Origin: Metellina segmentata
Lineage: Eukaryota > Arthropoda > Arachnida > Araneae > Tetragnathidae
Reading direction: 5' to 3'
Length of the DNA: 64,000 bases
NCBI GenBank assembly: GCA_947359465.1
Contig: OX375883.1
Span: 94,872,293 to 94,936,292 of the forward strand
Shown: piece by piece, positions 25,641 to 38,020 of the stretch
Layout: every line of letters starts with the position of its first letter
Position numbering within the stretch: position 1 is the first letter of the stretch
Notes under the pieces: generated by a model
What the model was told of the DNA's origin: nothing
Seen by the model: the letters and a program-made list of their open reading frames with translations, nothing else
Database searches by the model: none
Translations under genes and position numbers: made by a program

Positions 25641-26619
25641 GGGGGTCTTTGTAATTTCAAAGCTCCCAATCCAAGCTCTCAGGCGATGTAATTTCTAAGG
25701 GAATGAAAAGGTATTTGACTGAGATGTGGGGAGAGTGTTTTGTGTGAAGTAATCCCATAGAAATTAACGTGCTGCCGAGCGAAATGGGAGGGGTCTTTGT
25801 AATTTCAAAGCTCCCAATCCAAGTTCTCAGGCGATGTAATTTCTAAGGGAATGAAAAGGTATTTGACTGAGATGTGGGGAGAGTGTTTTGTGTGAAGTAT
25901 TCCCATAGAAATTAACGTGCTGCCGAGCGAAATGGGAGGGGTCTTTGTAATTCCAAAGCTCCCTATCCAAGTTCTCAGGCGATGTAATTTCTATGGGAAT
26001 GAAAGGGTATTTGACTGAGATGTGGGGAGAGTGTTTTGTGTGAAGTATTCCCATAGAAATTAACGTGCTGCCGAGCGAAATGGGATGGGGTCTTTGTAAT
26101 TTCAAAGCTCCCAATCCAAGTTCTCAGGCGATGTAATTTCTAAGGGAATGAAAAGGTATTTGACTGAGATGTGGGGAGAGTGTTTTGTGTGAAGTATTCC
26201 CATAGAAATTAACGTGCTGCCGAGCAAAATGGGAGGGGTCTTTGTAATTTCAAAGCTCCCTATCCAAGTTCTCAGGCGATGTAATTTCTATGGGAATGAA
26301 AGGGTATTTGTCTGAGATGTGGGGAGAGTGTTTTGTGTGAAGAATTCCCATAGAAATTAACGTGCTGCCGAGCGAAATGGGAGGGGGTCTTTGTAATTTC
26401 AAAGCTCCCAATCCAAGTTCTCAGGCGATGTAATTTCTAAGGGAATGAAAAGGTATTTGACTGAGATGTGGGGAGAGTGTTTTGTGTGAAGTAATCCCAT
26501 AGAAATTAACGTGCTGCCGAGCGAAATGGGAGGGGTCTTTGTAATTTCAAAGCTCCCAATCCAAGTTCTCAGGCGATGTAATTTCTAAGGGAATGAAAAG
26601 GTATTTGACTGAGATGTGG

Positions 26620-29600
26620 GGAGAGTGTTTTGTGTGAAGTATTCCCATAGAAATTAACGTGCTGCCGAGCGAAATGGGAGGGGTCTTTGTAATTTCAAAG
26701 CTCCCAATCCAAGTTCTCAGGCGATGTAATTTCTATGGGAATGAAAAGGTATTTGACTGAGATGTGGGGAGAGTGTTTTGTGTGAAGTATTCCCATAGAA
26801 ATTAACGTGCTGCCGAGCGAAATGGGAGGGGTCTTTGTAATTTCAAAGCTCCCAATCCAAGTTCTCAGGCGATGTAATTTCTAAGGGAATGAAAGGGTAT
26901 TTGACTGAGATGTGGGGAGAGTATTTTGTGTGAAGTATTCCCATAGAAATTAACGTGCTGCCGAGCGAAATGGGAGGGGGTCTTTGTAATTTCAAAGCTC
27001 CCAATCCAAGCTCTCAGGCGATGTAATTTCTAAGGGAATGAAAAGGTATTTGACTGAGATGTGGGGAGAGTGTTTTGTGTGAAGTAATCCCATAGAAATT
27101 AACGTGCTGCCGAGCGAAATGGGAGGGGTCTTTGTAATTTCAAAGCTCCCAATCCAAGTTCTCAGGCGATGTAATTTCTAAGGGAATGAAAAGGTATTTG
27201 ACTGAGATGTGGGGAGAGTGTTTTGTGTGAAGTATTCCCATAGAAATTAACGTGCTGCCGAGCGAAATGGGAGGGGTCTTTGTAATTTCAAAGCTCCCAA
27301 TCCAAGTTCTCAGGCGATGTAATTTCTATGGGAATGAAAAGGTATTTGACTGAGATGTGGGGAGAGTGTTTTGTGTGAAGTATTCCCATAGAAATTAACG
27401 TGCTGCCGAGCGAAATGGAAGGAGTCTTTGTAATTTCAAAGCTCCCAATCCAAGTTCTCAGGCGATGTAATTTCTAAGGGAATGAAAAGGTATTTGACTG
27501 AGATGTGGGGAGAGTGTTTTGTGTGAAGTATTCCCATAGAAATTAACGTGCTGCCGAGCGAAATGGGATGGGGTCTTTGTAATTTCAAAGCTCCCAATCC
27601 AAGTTCTCAGGCGATGTAATTTCTAAGGGAATGAAAAGGTATTTGACTGAGATGTGGGGAGAGTGTTTTGTGTGAAGTATTCCCATAGAAATTAACGTGC
27701 TGCCGAGCAAAATGGGAGGGGTCTTTGTAATTTCAAAGCTCCCTATCCAAGTTCTCAGGCGATGTAATTTCTATGGGAATGAAAGGGTATTTGTCTGAGA
27801 TGTGGGGAGAGTGTTTTGTGTGAAGAATTCCCATAGAAATTAACGTGCTGCCGAGCGAAATGGGAGGGGGTCTTTGTAATTTCAAAGCTCCCAATCCAAG
27901 TTCTCAGGCGATGTAATTTCTAAGGGAATGAAAAGGTATTTGACTGAGATGTGGGGAGAGTGTTTTGTGTGAAGTAATCCCATAGAAATTAACGTGCTGC
28001 CGAGCGAAATGGGAGGGGTCTTTGTAATTTCAAAGCTCCCAATCCAAGTTCTCAGGCGATGTAATTTCTAAGGGAATGAAAAGGTATTTGACTGAGATGT
28101 GGGGAGAGTGTTTTGTGTGAAGTATTCCCATAGAAATTAACGTGCTGCCGAGCGAAATGGGATGGGGTCTTTGTAATTTCAAAGCTCCCAATCCAAGTTC
28201 TCAGGCGATGTAATTTCTAAGGGAATGAAAAGGTATTTGACTGAGATGTGGGGAGAGTGTTTTGTGTGAAGTATTCCCATAGAAATTAACGTGCTGCCGA
28301 GCAAAATGGGAGGGGTCTTTGTAATTTCAAAGCTCCCTATCCAAGTTCTCAGGCGATGTAATTTCTATGGGAATGAAAGGGTATTTGTCTGAGATGTGGG
28401 GAGAGTGTTTTGTGTGAAGAATTCCCATAGAAATTAACGTGCTGCCGAGCGAAATGGGAGGGGGTCTTTGTAATTTCAAAGCTCCCAATCCAAGTTCTCA
28501 GGCGATGTAATTTCTAAGGGAATGAAAAGGTATTTGACTGAGATGTGGGGAGAGTGTTTTGTGTGAAGTAATCCCATAGAAATTAACGTGCTGCCGAGCG
28601 AAATGGGAGGGTTCTTTGTAATTTCAAAGCTCCCAATCCAAGTTCTCAGGCGATGTAATTTCTAAGGGAATGAAAAGGTATTTGACTGAGATGTGGGGAG
28701 AGTGTTTTGTGTGAAGTATTCCCATAGAAATTAACGTGCTGCCGAGCGAAATGGGAGGGGTCTTTGTAATTTCAAAGCTCCCAATCCAAGTTCTCAGGCG
28801 ATGTAATTTCTATGGGAATGAAAAGGTATTTGACTGAGATGTGGGGAGAGTGTTTTGTGTGAAGTATTCCCATAGAAATTAACGTGCTGCCGAGCGAAAT
28901 GGGAGGGGTCTTTGTAATTTCAAAGCTCCCAATCCAAGTTCTCAGGCGATGTAATTTCTATGGGAATGAAAGGGTATTTGACTGAGATGTGGGGAGAGTG
29001 TTTTGTGTGAAGTATTCCCATAGAAATTAACGTGCTGCCGAGCGAAATGGGAGGGGTCTTTGTAATTTCAAAGCTCCCAATCCAAGTTCTCAGGCGATGT
29101 AATTTCTAAGGGAATGAAAAGGTATTTGACTGAGATGTGGGGAGAGTGTTTTGTGTGAAGTATTCCCATAGAAATTAACGTGCTGCCGAGCGAAATGGGA
29201 GGGGTCTTTGTAATTTCAAAGCTCCCAATCCAAGTTCTCAGGCGATGTAATTTCTATGGGAATGAAAAGGTATTTGACTGAGATGTGGGGAGAGTGTTTT
29301 GTGTGAAGTATTCCCATAGAAATTAACGTGCTGCCGAGCGAAATGGGAGGGGTCTTTGTAATTTCAAAGCTCCCAATCCAAGTTCTCAGGCGATGTAATT
29401 TCTATGGGAATGAAAGGGTATTTGACTGAGATGTGGGGAGAGTGTTTTGTGTGAAGTATTCCCATAGAAATTAACGTGCTGCCGAGCGAAATGGGAGGGG
29501 TCTTTGTAATTTCAAAGCTCCCAATCCAAGTTCTCAGGCGATGTAATTTCTAAGGGAATGAAAATTATTTGACTGAGATGTGGGGAGAGTATTTTGTGTG

Positions 29601-31960
29601 AAGTATTCCCATAGAAATTAACGTGCTGCCGAGCGAAATGGGAGGGGGTCTTTGTAATTTCAAAGCTCCCAATCCAAGCTCTCAGGCGATGTAATTTCTA
29701 AGGGAATGAAAAGGTATTTGACTGAGATGTGGGGAGAGTGTTTTGTGTGAAGTAATCCCATAGAAATTAACGTGCTGCCGAGCGAAATGGGAGGGGTCTT
29801 TGTAATTTCAAAGCTCCCAATCCAAGTTCTCAGGCGATGTAATTTCTAAGGGAATGAAAAGGTATTTGACTGAGATGTGGGGAGAGTGTTTTGTGTGAAG
29901 TATTCCCATAGAAATTAACGTGCTGCCGAGCGAAATGGGAGGGGTCTTTGTAATTTCAAAGCTCCCAATCCAAGTTCTCAGGCGATGTAATTTCTATGGG
30001 AATGAAAAGGTATTTGACTGAGATGTGGGGAGAGTGTTTTGTGTGAAGTATTCCCATAGAAATTAACGTGCTGCCGAGCGAAATGGAAGGAGTCTTTGTA
30101 ATTTCAAAGCTCCCAATCCAAGTTCTCAGGCGATGTAATTTCTAAGGGAATGAAAAGGTATTTGACTGAGATGTGGGGAGAGTGTTTTGTGTGAAGTATT
30201 CCCATAGAAATTAACGTGCTGCCGAGCGAAATGGGATGGGGTCTTTGTAATTTCAAAGCTCCCAATCCAAGTTCTCAGGCGATGTAATTTCTAAGGGAAT
30301 GAAAAGGTATTTGACTGAGATGTGGGGAGAGTGTTTTGTGTGAAGTATTCCCATAGAAATTAACGTGCTGCCGAGCAAAATGGGAGGGGTCTTTGTAATT
30401 TCAAAGCTCCCTATCCAAGTTCTCAGGCGATGTAATTTCTATGGGAATGAAAGGGTATTTGTCTGAGATGTGGGGAGAGTGTTTTGTGTGAAGAATTCCC
30501 ATAGAAATTAACGTGCTGCCGAGCGAAATGGGAGGGGGTCTTTGTAATTTCAAAGCTCCCAATCCAAGTTCTCAGGCGATGTAATTTCTAAGGGAATGAA
30601 AAGGTATTTGACTGAGATGTGGGGAGAGTGTTTTGTGTGAAGTAATCCCATAGAAATTAACGTGCTGCCGAGCGAAATGGGAGGGGTCTTTGTAATTTCA
30701 AAGCTCCCAATCCAAGTTCTCAGGCGATGTAATTTCTAAGGGAATGAAAAGGTATTTGACTGAGATGTGGGGAGAGTGTTTTGTGTGAAGTATTCCCATA
30801 GAAATTAACGTGCTGCCGAGCGAAATGGGATGGGGTCTTTGTAATTTCAAAGCTCCCAATCCAAGTTCTCAGGCGATGTAATTTCTAAGGGAATGAAAAG
30901 GTATTTGACTGAGATGTGGGGAGAGTGTTTTGTGTGAAGTATTCCCATAGAAATTAACGTGCTGCCGAGCAAAATGGGAGGGGTCTTTGTAATTTCAAAG
31001 CTCCCTATCCAAGTTCTCAGGCGATGTAATTTCTATGGGAATGAAAGGGTATTTGTCTGAGATGTGGGGAGAGTGTTTTGTGTGAAGAATTCCCATAGAA
31101 ATTAACGTGCTGCCGAGCGAAATGGGAGGGGGTCTTTGTTATTTCAAAGCTCCCAATCCAAGCTCTCAGGCGATGTAATTTCTAAGGGAATGAAAAGGTA
31201 TTTGACTGAGATGTGGGGAGAGTGTTTTGTGTGAAGTATTCCCATAGAAATTAACGTGCTGCCGAGCGAAATGGGAGGGGTCTTTGTAATTTCAAAGCTC
31301 CCAATCCAAGTTCTCAGGCGATGTAATTTCTATGGGAATGAAAAGGTATTTGACTGAGATGTGGGGAGAGTGTTTTGTGTGAAGTATTCCCATAGAAATT
31401 AACGTGCTGCCGAGCGAAATGGAAGGAGTCTTTGTAATTTCAAAGCTCCCAATCCAAGTTCTCAGGCGATGTAATTTCTAAGGGAATGAAAAGGTATTTG
31501 ACTGAGATGTGGGGAGAGTGTTTTGTGTGAAGTATTCCCATAGAAATTAACGTGCTGCCGAGCGAAATGGGATGGGGTCTTTGTAATTTCAAAGCTCCCA
31601 ATCCAAGTTCTCAGGCGATGTAATTTCTAAGGGAATGAAAAGGTATTTGACTGAGATGTGGGGAGAGTGTTTTGTGTGAAGTATTCCCATAGAAATTAAC
31701 GTGCTGCCGAGCAAAATGGGAGGGGTCTTTGTAATTTCAAAGCTCCCTATCCAAGTTCTCAGGCGATGTAATTTCTATGGGAATGAAAGGGTATTTGTCT
31801 GAGATGTGGGGAGAGTGTTTTGTGTGAAGAATTCCCATAGAAATTAACGTGCTGCCGAGCGAAATGGGAGGGGGTCTTTGTAATTTCAAAGCTCCCAATC
31901 CAAGTTCTCAGGCGATGTAATTTCTAAGGGAATGAAAAGGTATTTGACTGAGATGTGGGG
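26620..31960. repeat. Tandem duplication, offset 2,668 bp (18 monomers)
   Basis: Marker offsets are exact: TGTCTGAG at 27,792 and 30,460, then at 28,386 and 31,054, and ATGGAAGGAG at 27,415 and 30,083. Within each copy the TGTCTGAG block is itself doubled at 594 bp (four monomers plus two 1-bp insertions). The outer limits are approximate. Confidence 0.8.
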
Positions 31961-32279
31961 AGAGTGTTTTGTGTGAAGTAATCCCATAGAAATTAACGTG
32001 CTGCCGAGCGAAATGGGAGGGGTCTTTGTAATTTCAAAGCTCCCAATCCAAGTTCTCAGGCGATGTAATTTCTAAGGGAATGAAAAGGTATTTGACTGAG
32101 ATGTGGGGAGAGTGTTTTGTGTGAAGTATTCCCATAGAAATTAACGTGCTGCCGAGCGAAATGGGAGGGGTCTTTGTAATTTCAAAGCTCCCAATCCAAG
32201 TTCTCAGGCGATGTAATTTCTATGGGAATGAAAAGGTATTTGACTGAGATGTGGGGAGAGTGTTTTGTGTGAAGTATTC

Positions 32280-35200
32280 CCATAGAAATTAACGTGCTGC
32301 CGAGCAAAATGGGAGGGGTCTTTGTAATTTCAAAGCTCCCAATCCAAGTTCTCAGGCGATGTAATTTCTAAGGGAATGAAAAGGTATTTGACTGAGATGT
32401 GGGGAGAGTGTTTTGTGTGAAGTATTCCCATAGAAATTAACGTGCTGCCGAGCGAAATGGGAGGGGTCTTTGTAATTTCAAAGCTCCCTATCCAAGTTCT
32501 CAGGCGATGTAATTTCTATGGGAATGAAAGGGTATTTGACTGAGATGTGGGGAGAGTGTTTTGTGTGAAGTATTCCCATAGAAATTAACGTGCTGCCGAG
32601 CGAAATGGGATGGGGTCTTTGTAATTTCAAAGCTCCCAATCCAAGTTCTCAGGCGATGTAATTTCTAAGGGAATGAAAAGGTATTTGACTGAGATGTGGG
32701 GAGAGTGTTTTGTGTGAAGTATTCCCATAGAAATTAACGTGCTGCCGAGCGAAATGGGAGGGGTCTTCGTAATTTCAAAGCTCCCAATCCAAGTTCTCAG
32801 GCGATGTAATTTCTATGGGAATGAAAAGGTATTTGACTGAGATGTGGGGAGAGTGTTTTGTGTGAAGTATTCCCATAGAAATTAACGTGCTGCCGAGCGA
32901 AATGGGAGGGGTCTTTGTAATTTCAAAGCTCCCAATCCAAGTTCTCAGGCGATGTAATTTCTATGGGAATGAAAAGGTATTTGACTGAGATGTGGGGAGA
33001 GTGTTTTGTGTGAAGTATTCCCATAGAAATTAACGTGCTGCCGAGCAAAATGGGAGGGGTCTTTGTAATTTCAAAGCTCCCAATCCAAGTTCTCAGGCGA
33101 TGTAATTTCTAAGGGAATGAAAAGGTATTTGACTGAGATGTGGGGAGAGTGTTTTGTGTGAAGTATTCCCATAGAAATTAACGTGCTGCCGAGCGAAATG
33201 GGAGGGGTCTTTGTAATTTCAAAGCTCCCTATCCAAGTTCTCAGGCGATGTAATTTCTATGGGAATGAAAGGGTATTTGACTGAGATGTGGGGAGAGTGT
33301 TTTGTGTGAAGTATTCCCATAGAAATTAACGTGCTGCCGAGCGAAATGGGATGGGGTCTTTGTAATTTCAAAGCTCCCAATCCAAGTTCTCAGGCGATGT
33401 AATTTCTAAGGGAATGAAAAGGTATTTGACTGAGATGTGGGGAGAGTGTTTTGTGTGAAGTATTCCCATAGAAATTAACGTGCTGCCGAGCGAAATGGGA
33501 GGGGTCTTCGTAATTTCAAAGCTCCCAATCCAAGTTCTCAGGCGATGTAATTTCTATGGGAATGAAAAGGTATTTGACTGAGATGTGGGGAGAGTGTTTT
33601 GTGTGAAGTATTCCCATAGAAATTAACGTGCTGCCCAGCGAAATGGGAGGAGTCTTTGTAATTTCAAAGCTCCCAATCCAAGTTCTCAGGCTATGTAATT
33701 TCTAAGGGAATGAAAAGGTATTTGACTGAGATGTGGGGAGAGTGTTTTGTGTGAAGTATTCCCATAGAAATTAACGTGCTGCCGAGCGAAATGGGAGGGG
33801 TCTTTGTAATTTCAAAGCTCCCAAACCAAGTTCTCAGGCGATGTAATTTCTAAGGGAATGAAAATTATTTGACTGAGATGTGGGGAGAGTATTTTGTGTG
33901 AAGTATTCCCATAGAAATTAACGTGCTGCCGAGCGAAATGGAAGGAGTCTTTGTAATTTCAAAGCTCCCAATCCAAGTTCTCAGGCGATGTAATTTCTAT
34001 GGGAATGAAAAGGTATTTGACTGAGATGTGGGGAGAGTGTTTTGTGTGAAGTATTCCCATAGAAATTAACGTGCTGCCGAGCGAAATGGGAGGGGTCTTT
34101 GTAATTTCAAAGCTCCCAATCCAAGTTCTCAGGCGATGTAATTTCTATGGGAATGAAAAGGTATTTGACTGAGATGTGGGGAGAGTGTTTTGTGTGGAGT
34201 ATTCCCATAGAAATTAACGTGCTGCCGAGCAAAATGGGAAAAGGGTCTTTGTAATTTCAAAGCTCCCAATCCAAGTTCTCATGCGATGTAATTTCTAAGG
34301 GAATGAAAAGGTATTTGACTGAGATGTGGGGAGAGTGTTTTGTGTGAAGTATTCCCATAGAAATTAACGTGCTGCCGAGCGAAATGGGAGGGGTCTTTGT
34401 AATTCCAAAGCTCCCTATCCAAGTTCTCAGGCGATGTAATTTCTATGGGAATGAAAGGGTATTTGACTGAGATGTGGGGAGAGTGTTTTGTGTGAAGTAT
34501 TCCCATAGAAATTAACGTGCTGCCGAGCGAAATGGGATGGGGTCTTTGTAATTTGAAAGCTCCCAATCCAAGTTCTCAGGCGATGTAATTTCTAAGGGAA
34601 TGAAAAGGTATTTGACTGAGATGTGGGGAGAGTGTTTTGTGTGAAGTATTCCCATAGAAATTAACGTGCTGCCGAGCAAAATGGGAGGGGTCTTTGTAAT
34701 TTCAAAGCTCCCTATCCAAGTTCTCAGGCGATGTAATTTCTATGGGAATGAAAGGGTATTTGTCTGAGATGTGGGGAGAGTGTTTTGTGTGAAGAATTCC
34801 CATAGAAATTAACGTGCTGCCGAGCGAAATGGGAGGGGGTCTTTGTAATTTCAGAGCTCCCAATCCAAGTTCTCAGGCGATGTAATTTCTAAGGGAATGA
34901 AAAGGTATTTGACTGAGATGTGGGGAGAGTGTTTTGTGTGAAGTAATCCCATAGAAATTAACGTGCTGCCGAGCGAAATGGGAGGGGTCTTTGTAATTTC
35001 AAAGCTCCCAATCCAAGTTCTCAGGCGATGTAATTTCTATGGGAATGAAAGGGTATTTGACTGAGATGTGGGGAGAGTGTTTTGTGTGAAGTATTCCCAT
35101 AGAAATTAACGTGCTGCCGAGCGAAATGGGAGGGGTCTTTGTAATTTCAAAGCTCCCAATCCAAGTTCTCAGGCGATGTAATTTCTAAGGGAATGAAAAT

Positions 35201-38020
35201 TATTTGACTGAGATGTGGGGAGAGTATTTTGTGTGAAGTATTCCCATAGAAATTAACGTGCTGCCGAGCGAAATGGGAGGGGGTCTTTGTAATTTCAAAG
35301 CTCCCAATCCAAGCTCTCAGGCGATGTAATTTCTAAGGGAATGAAAAGGTATTTGACTAAGATGTGGGGAGAGTGTTTTGTGTGAAGTAATCCCATAGAA
35401 ATTAACGTGCTGCCGAGCGAAATGGGAGGGGTCTTTGTAATTTCAAAGCTCCCAATCCAAGTTCTCAGGCGATGTAATTTCTAAGGGAATGAAAAGGTAT
35501 TTGACTGAGATGTGGGGAGAGTGTTTTGTGTGAAGTATTCCCATAGAAATTAACGTGCTGCCGAGCGAAATGGGAGGGGTCTTTGTAATTTCAAAGCTCC
35601 CAATCCAAGTTCTCAGGCGATGTAATTTCTATGGGAATGAAAAGGTATTTGACTGAGATGTGGGGAGAGTGTTTTGTGTGAAGTATTCCCATAGAAATTA
35701 ACGTGCTGCCGAGCGAAATGGAAGGAGTCTTTGTAATTTCAAAGCTCCCAATCCAAGTTCTCAGGCGATGTAATTTCTAAGGGAATGAAAAGGTATTTGA
35801 CTGAGATGTGGGGAGAGTGTTTTGTGTGAAGTATTCCCATAGAAATTAACGTGCTGCCGAGCGAAATGGGAGGGGTCTTTGTAATTTCAAAGCTCCCAAT
35901 CCAAGTTCTCAGGCGATGTAATTTCTATGGGAATGAAAAGGTATTTGACTGAGATGTGGGGAGAGTGTTTTGTGTGAAGTATTCCCATAGAAATTAACGT
36001 GCTGCCGAGCAAAATGGGAGGGGTCTTTGTAATTTCAAAGCTCCCAATCCAAGTTCTCAGGCGATGTAATTTCTAAGGGAATGAAAAGGTATTTGACTGA
36101 GATGTGGGGAGAGTGTTTTGTGTGAAGTATTCCCATAGAAATTAACGTGCTGCCGAGCGAAATGGGAGGGGTCTTTGTAATTTCAAAGCTCCCTATCCAA
36201 GTTCTCAGGCGATGTAATTTCTATGGGAATGAAAGGGTATTTGACTGAGATGTGGGGAGAGTGTTTTGTGTGAAGTATTCCCATAGAAATTAACGTGCTG
36301 CCGAGCGAAATGGGATGGGGTCTTTGTAATTTCAAAGCTCCCAATCCAAGTTCTCAGGCGATGTAATTTCTAAGGGAATGAAAAGGTATTTGACTGAGAT
36401 GTGGGGAGAGTGTTTTGTGTGAAGTATTCCCATAGAAATTAACGTGCTGCCGAGCGAAATGGGAGGGGTCTTCGTAATTTCAAAGCTCCCAATCCAAGTT
36501 CTCAGGCGATGTAATTTCTATGGGAATGAAAAGGTATTTGACTGAGATGTGGGGAGAGTGTTTTGTGTGAAGTATTCCCATAGAAATTAACGTGCTGCCC
36601 AGCGAAATGGGAGGAGTCTTTGTAATTTCAAAGCTCCCAATCCAAGTTCTCAGGCGATGTAATTTCTAAGGGAATGAAAAGGTATTTGACTGAGATGTGG
36701 GGAGAGTGTTTTGTGTGAAGTATTCCCATAGAAATTAACGTGCTGCCGAGCGAAATGGGAGGGGTCTTTGTAATTTCAAAGCTCCCAAACCAAGTTCTCA
36801 GGCGATGTAATTTCTAAGGGAATGAAAATTATTTGACTGAGATGTGGGGAGAGTATTTTGTGTGAAGTATTCCCATAGAAATTAACGTGCTGCCGAGCGA
36901 AATGGAAGGAGTCTTTGTAATTTCAAAGCTCCCAATCCAAGTTCTCAGGCGATGTAATTTCTAAGGGAATGAAAAGGTATTTGACTGAGATGTGGGGAGA
37001 GTGTTTTGTGTGAAGTATTCCCATAGAAATTAACGTGCTGCCGAGCGAAATGGGAGGGGTCTTTGTAATTTCAAAGCTCCCAATCCAAGTTCTCAGGCGA
37101 TGTAATTTCTATGGGAATGAAAAGGTATTTGACTGAGATGTGGGGAGAGTGTTTTGTGTGGAGTATTCCCATAGAAATTAACGTGCTGCCGAGCAAAATG
37201 GGAAAAGGGTCTTTGTAATTTCAAAGCTCCCAATCCAAGTTCTCAGGCGATGTAATTTCTAAGGGAATGAAAAGGTATTTGACTGAGATGTGGGGAGAGT
37301 GTTTTGTGTGAAGTATTCCCATAGAAATTAACGTGCTGCCGAGCGAAATGGGAGGGGTCTTTGTAATTCCAAAGCTCCCTATCCAAGTTCTCAGGCGATG
37401 TAATTTCTATGGGAATGAAAGGGTATTTGACTGAGATGTGGGGAGAGTGTTTTGTGTGAAGTATTCCCATAGAAATTAACGTGCTGCCGAGCGAAATGGG
37501 ATGGGGTCTTTGTAATTTCAAAGCTCCCAATCCAAGTTCTCAGGCGATGTAATTTCTAAGGGAATGAAAAGGTATTTGACTGAGATGTGGGGAGAGTGTT
37601 TTGTGTGAAGTATTCCCATAGAAATTAACGTGCTGCCGAGCAAAATGGGAGGGGTCTTTGTAATTTCAAAGCTCCCTATCCAAGTTCTCAGGCGATGTAA
37701 TTTCTATGGGAATGAAAGGGTATTTGTCTGAGATGTGGGGAGAGTGTTTTGTGTGAAGAATTCCCATAGAAATTAACGTGCTGCCGAGCGAAATGGGAGG
37801 GGGTCTTTGTAATTTCAGAGCTCCCAATCCAAGTTCTCAGGCGATGTAATTTCTAAGGGAATGAAAAGGTATTTGACTGAGATGTGGGGAGAGTGTTTTG
37901 TGTGAAGTAATCCCATAGAAATTAACGTGCTGCCGAGCGAAATGGGAGGGGTCTTTGTAATTTCAAAGCTCCCAATCCAAGTTCTCAGGCGATGTAATTT
38001 CTAAGGGAATGAAAAGGTAT
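32280..38020. repeat. Duplication, offset 2,964 bp (20 monomers)
   Basis: GGGAAAAGGGTC (34,237 and 37,201 for GGAAAAGGG) and CTGCCCAGCG (33,631 and 36,595) are both offset 2,964 bp. A 741-bp (five-monomer) direct repeat is nested in the left part, shown by GTCTTCG at 32,763 and 33,504. Small differences such as CTCATGCGATG at about 34,279 versus CTCAGGCGATG in the partner post-date the duplication. The outer limits are approximate. Confidence 0.8.
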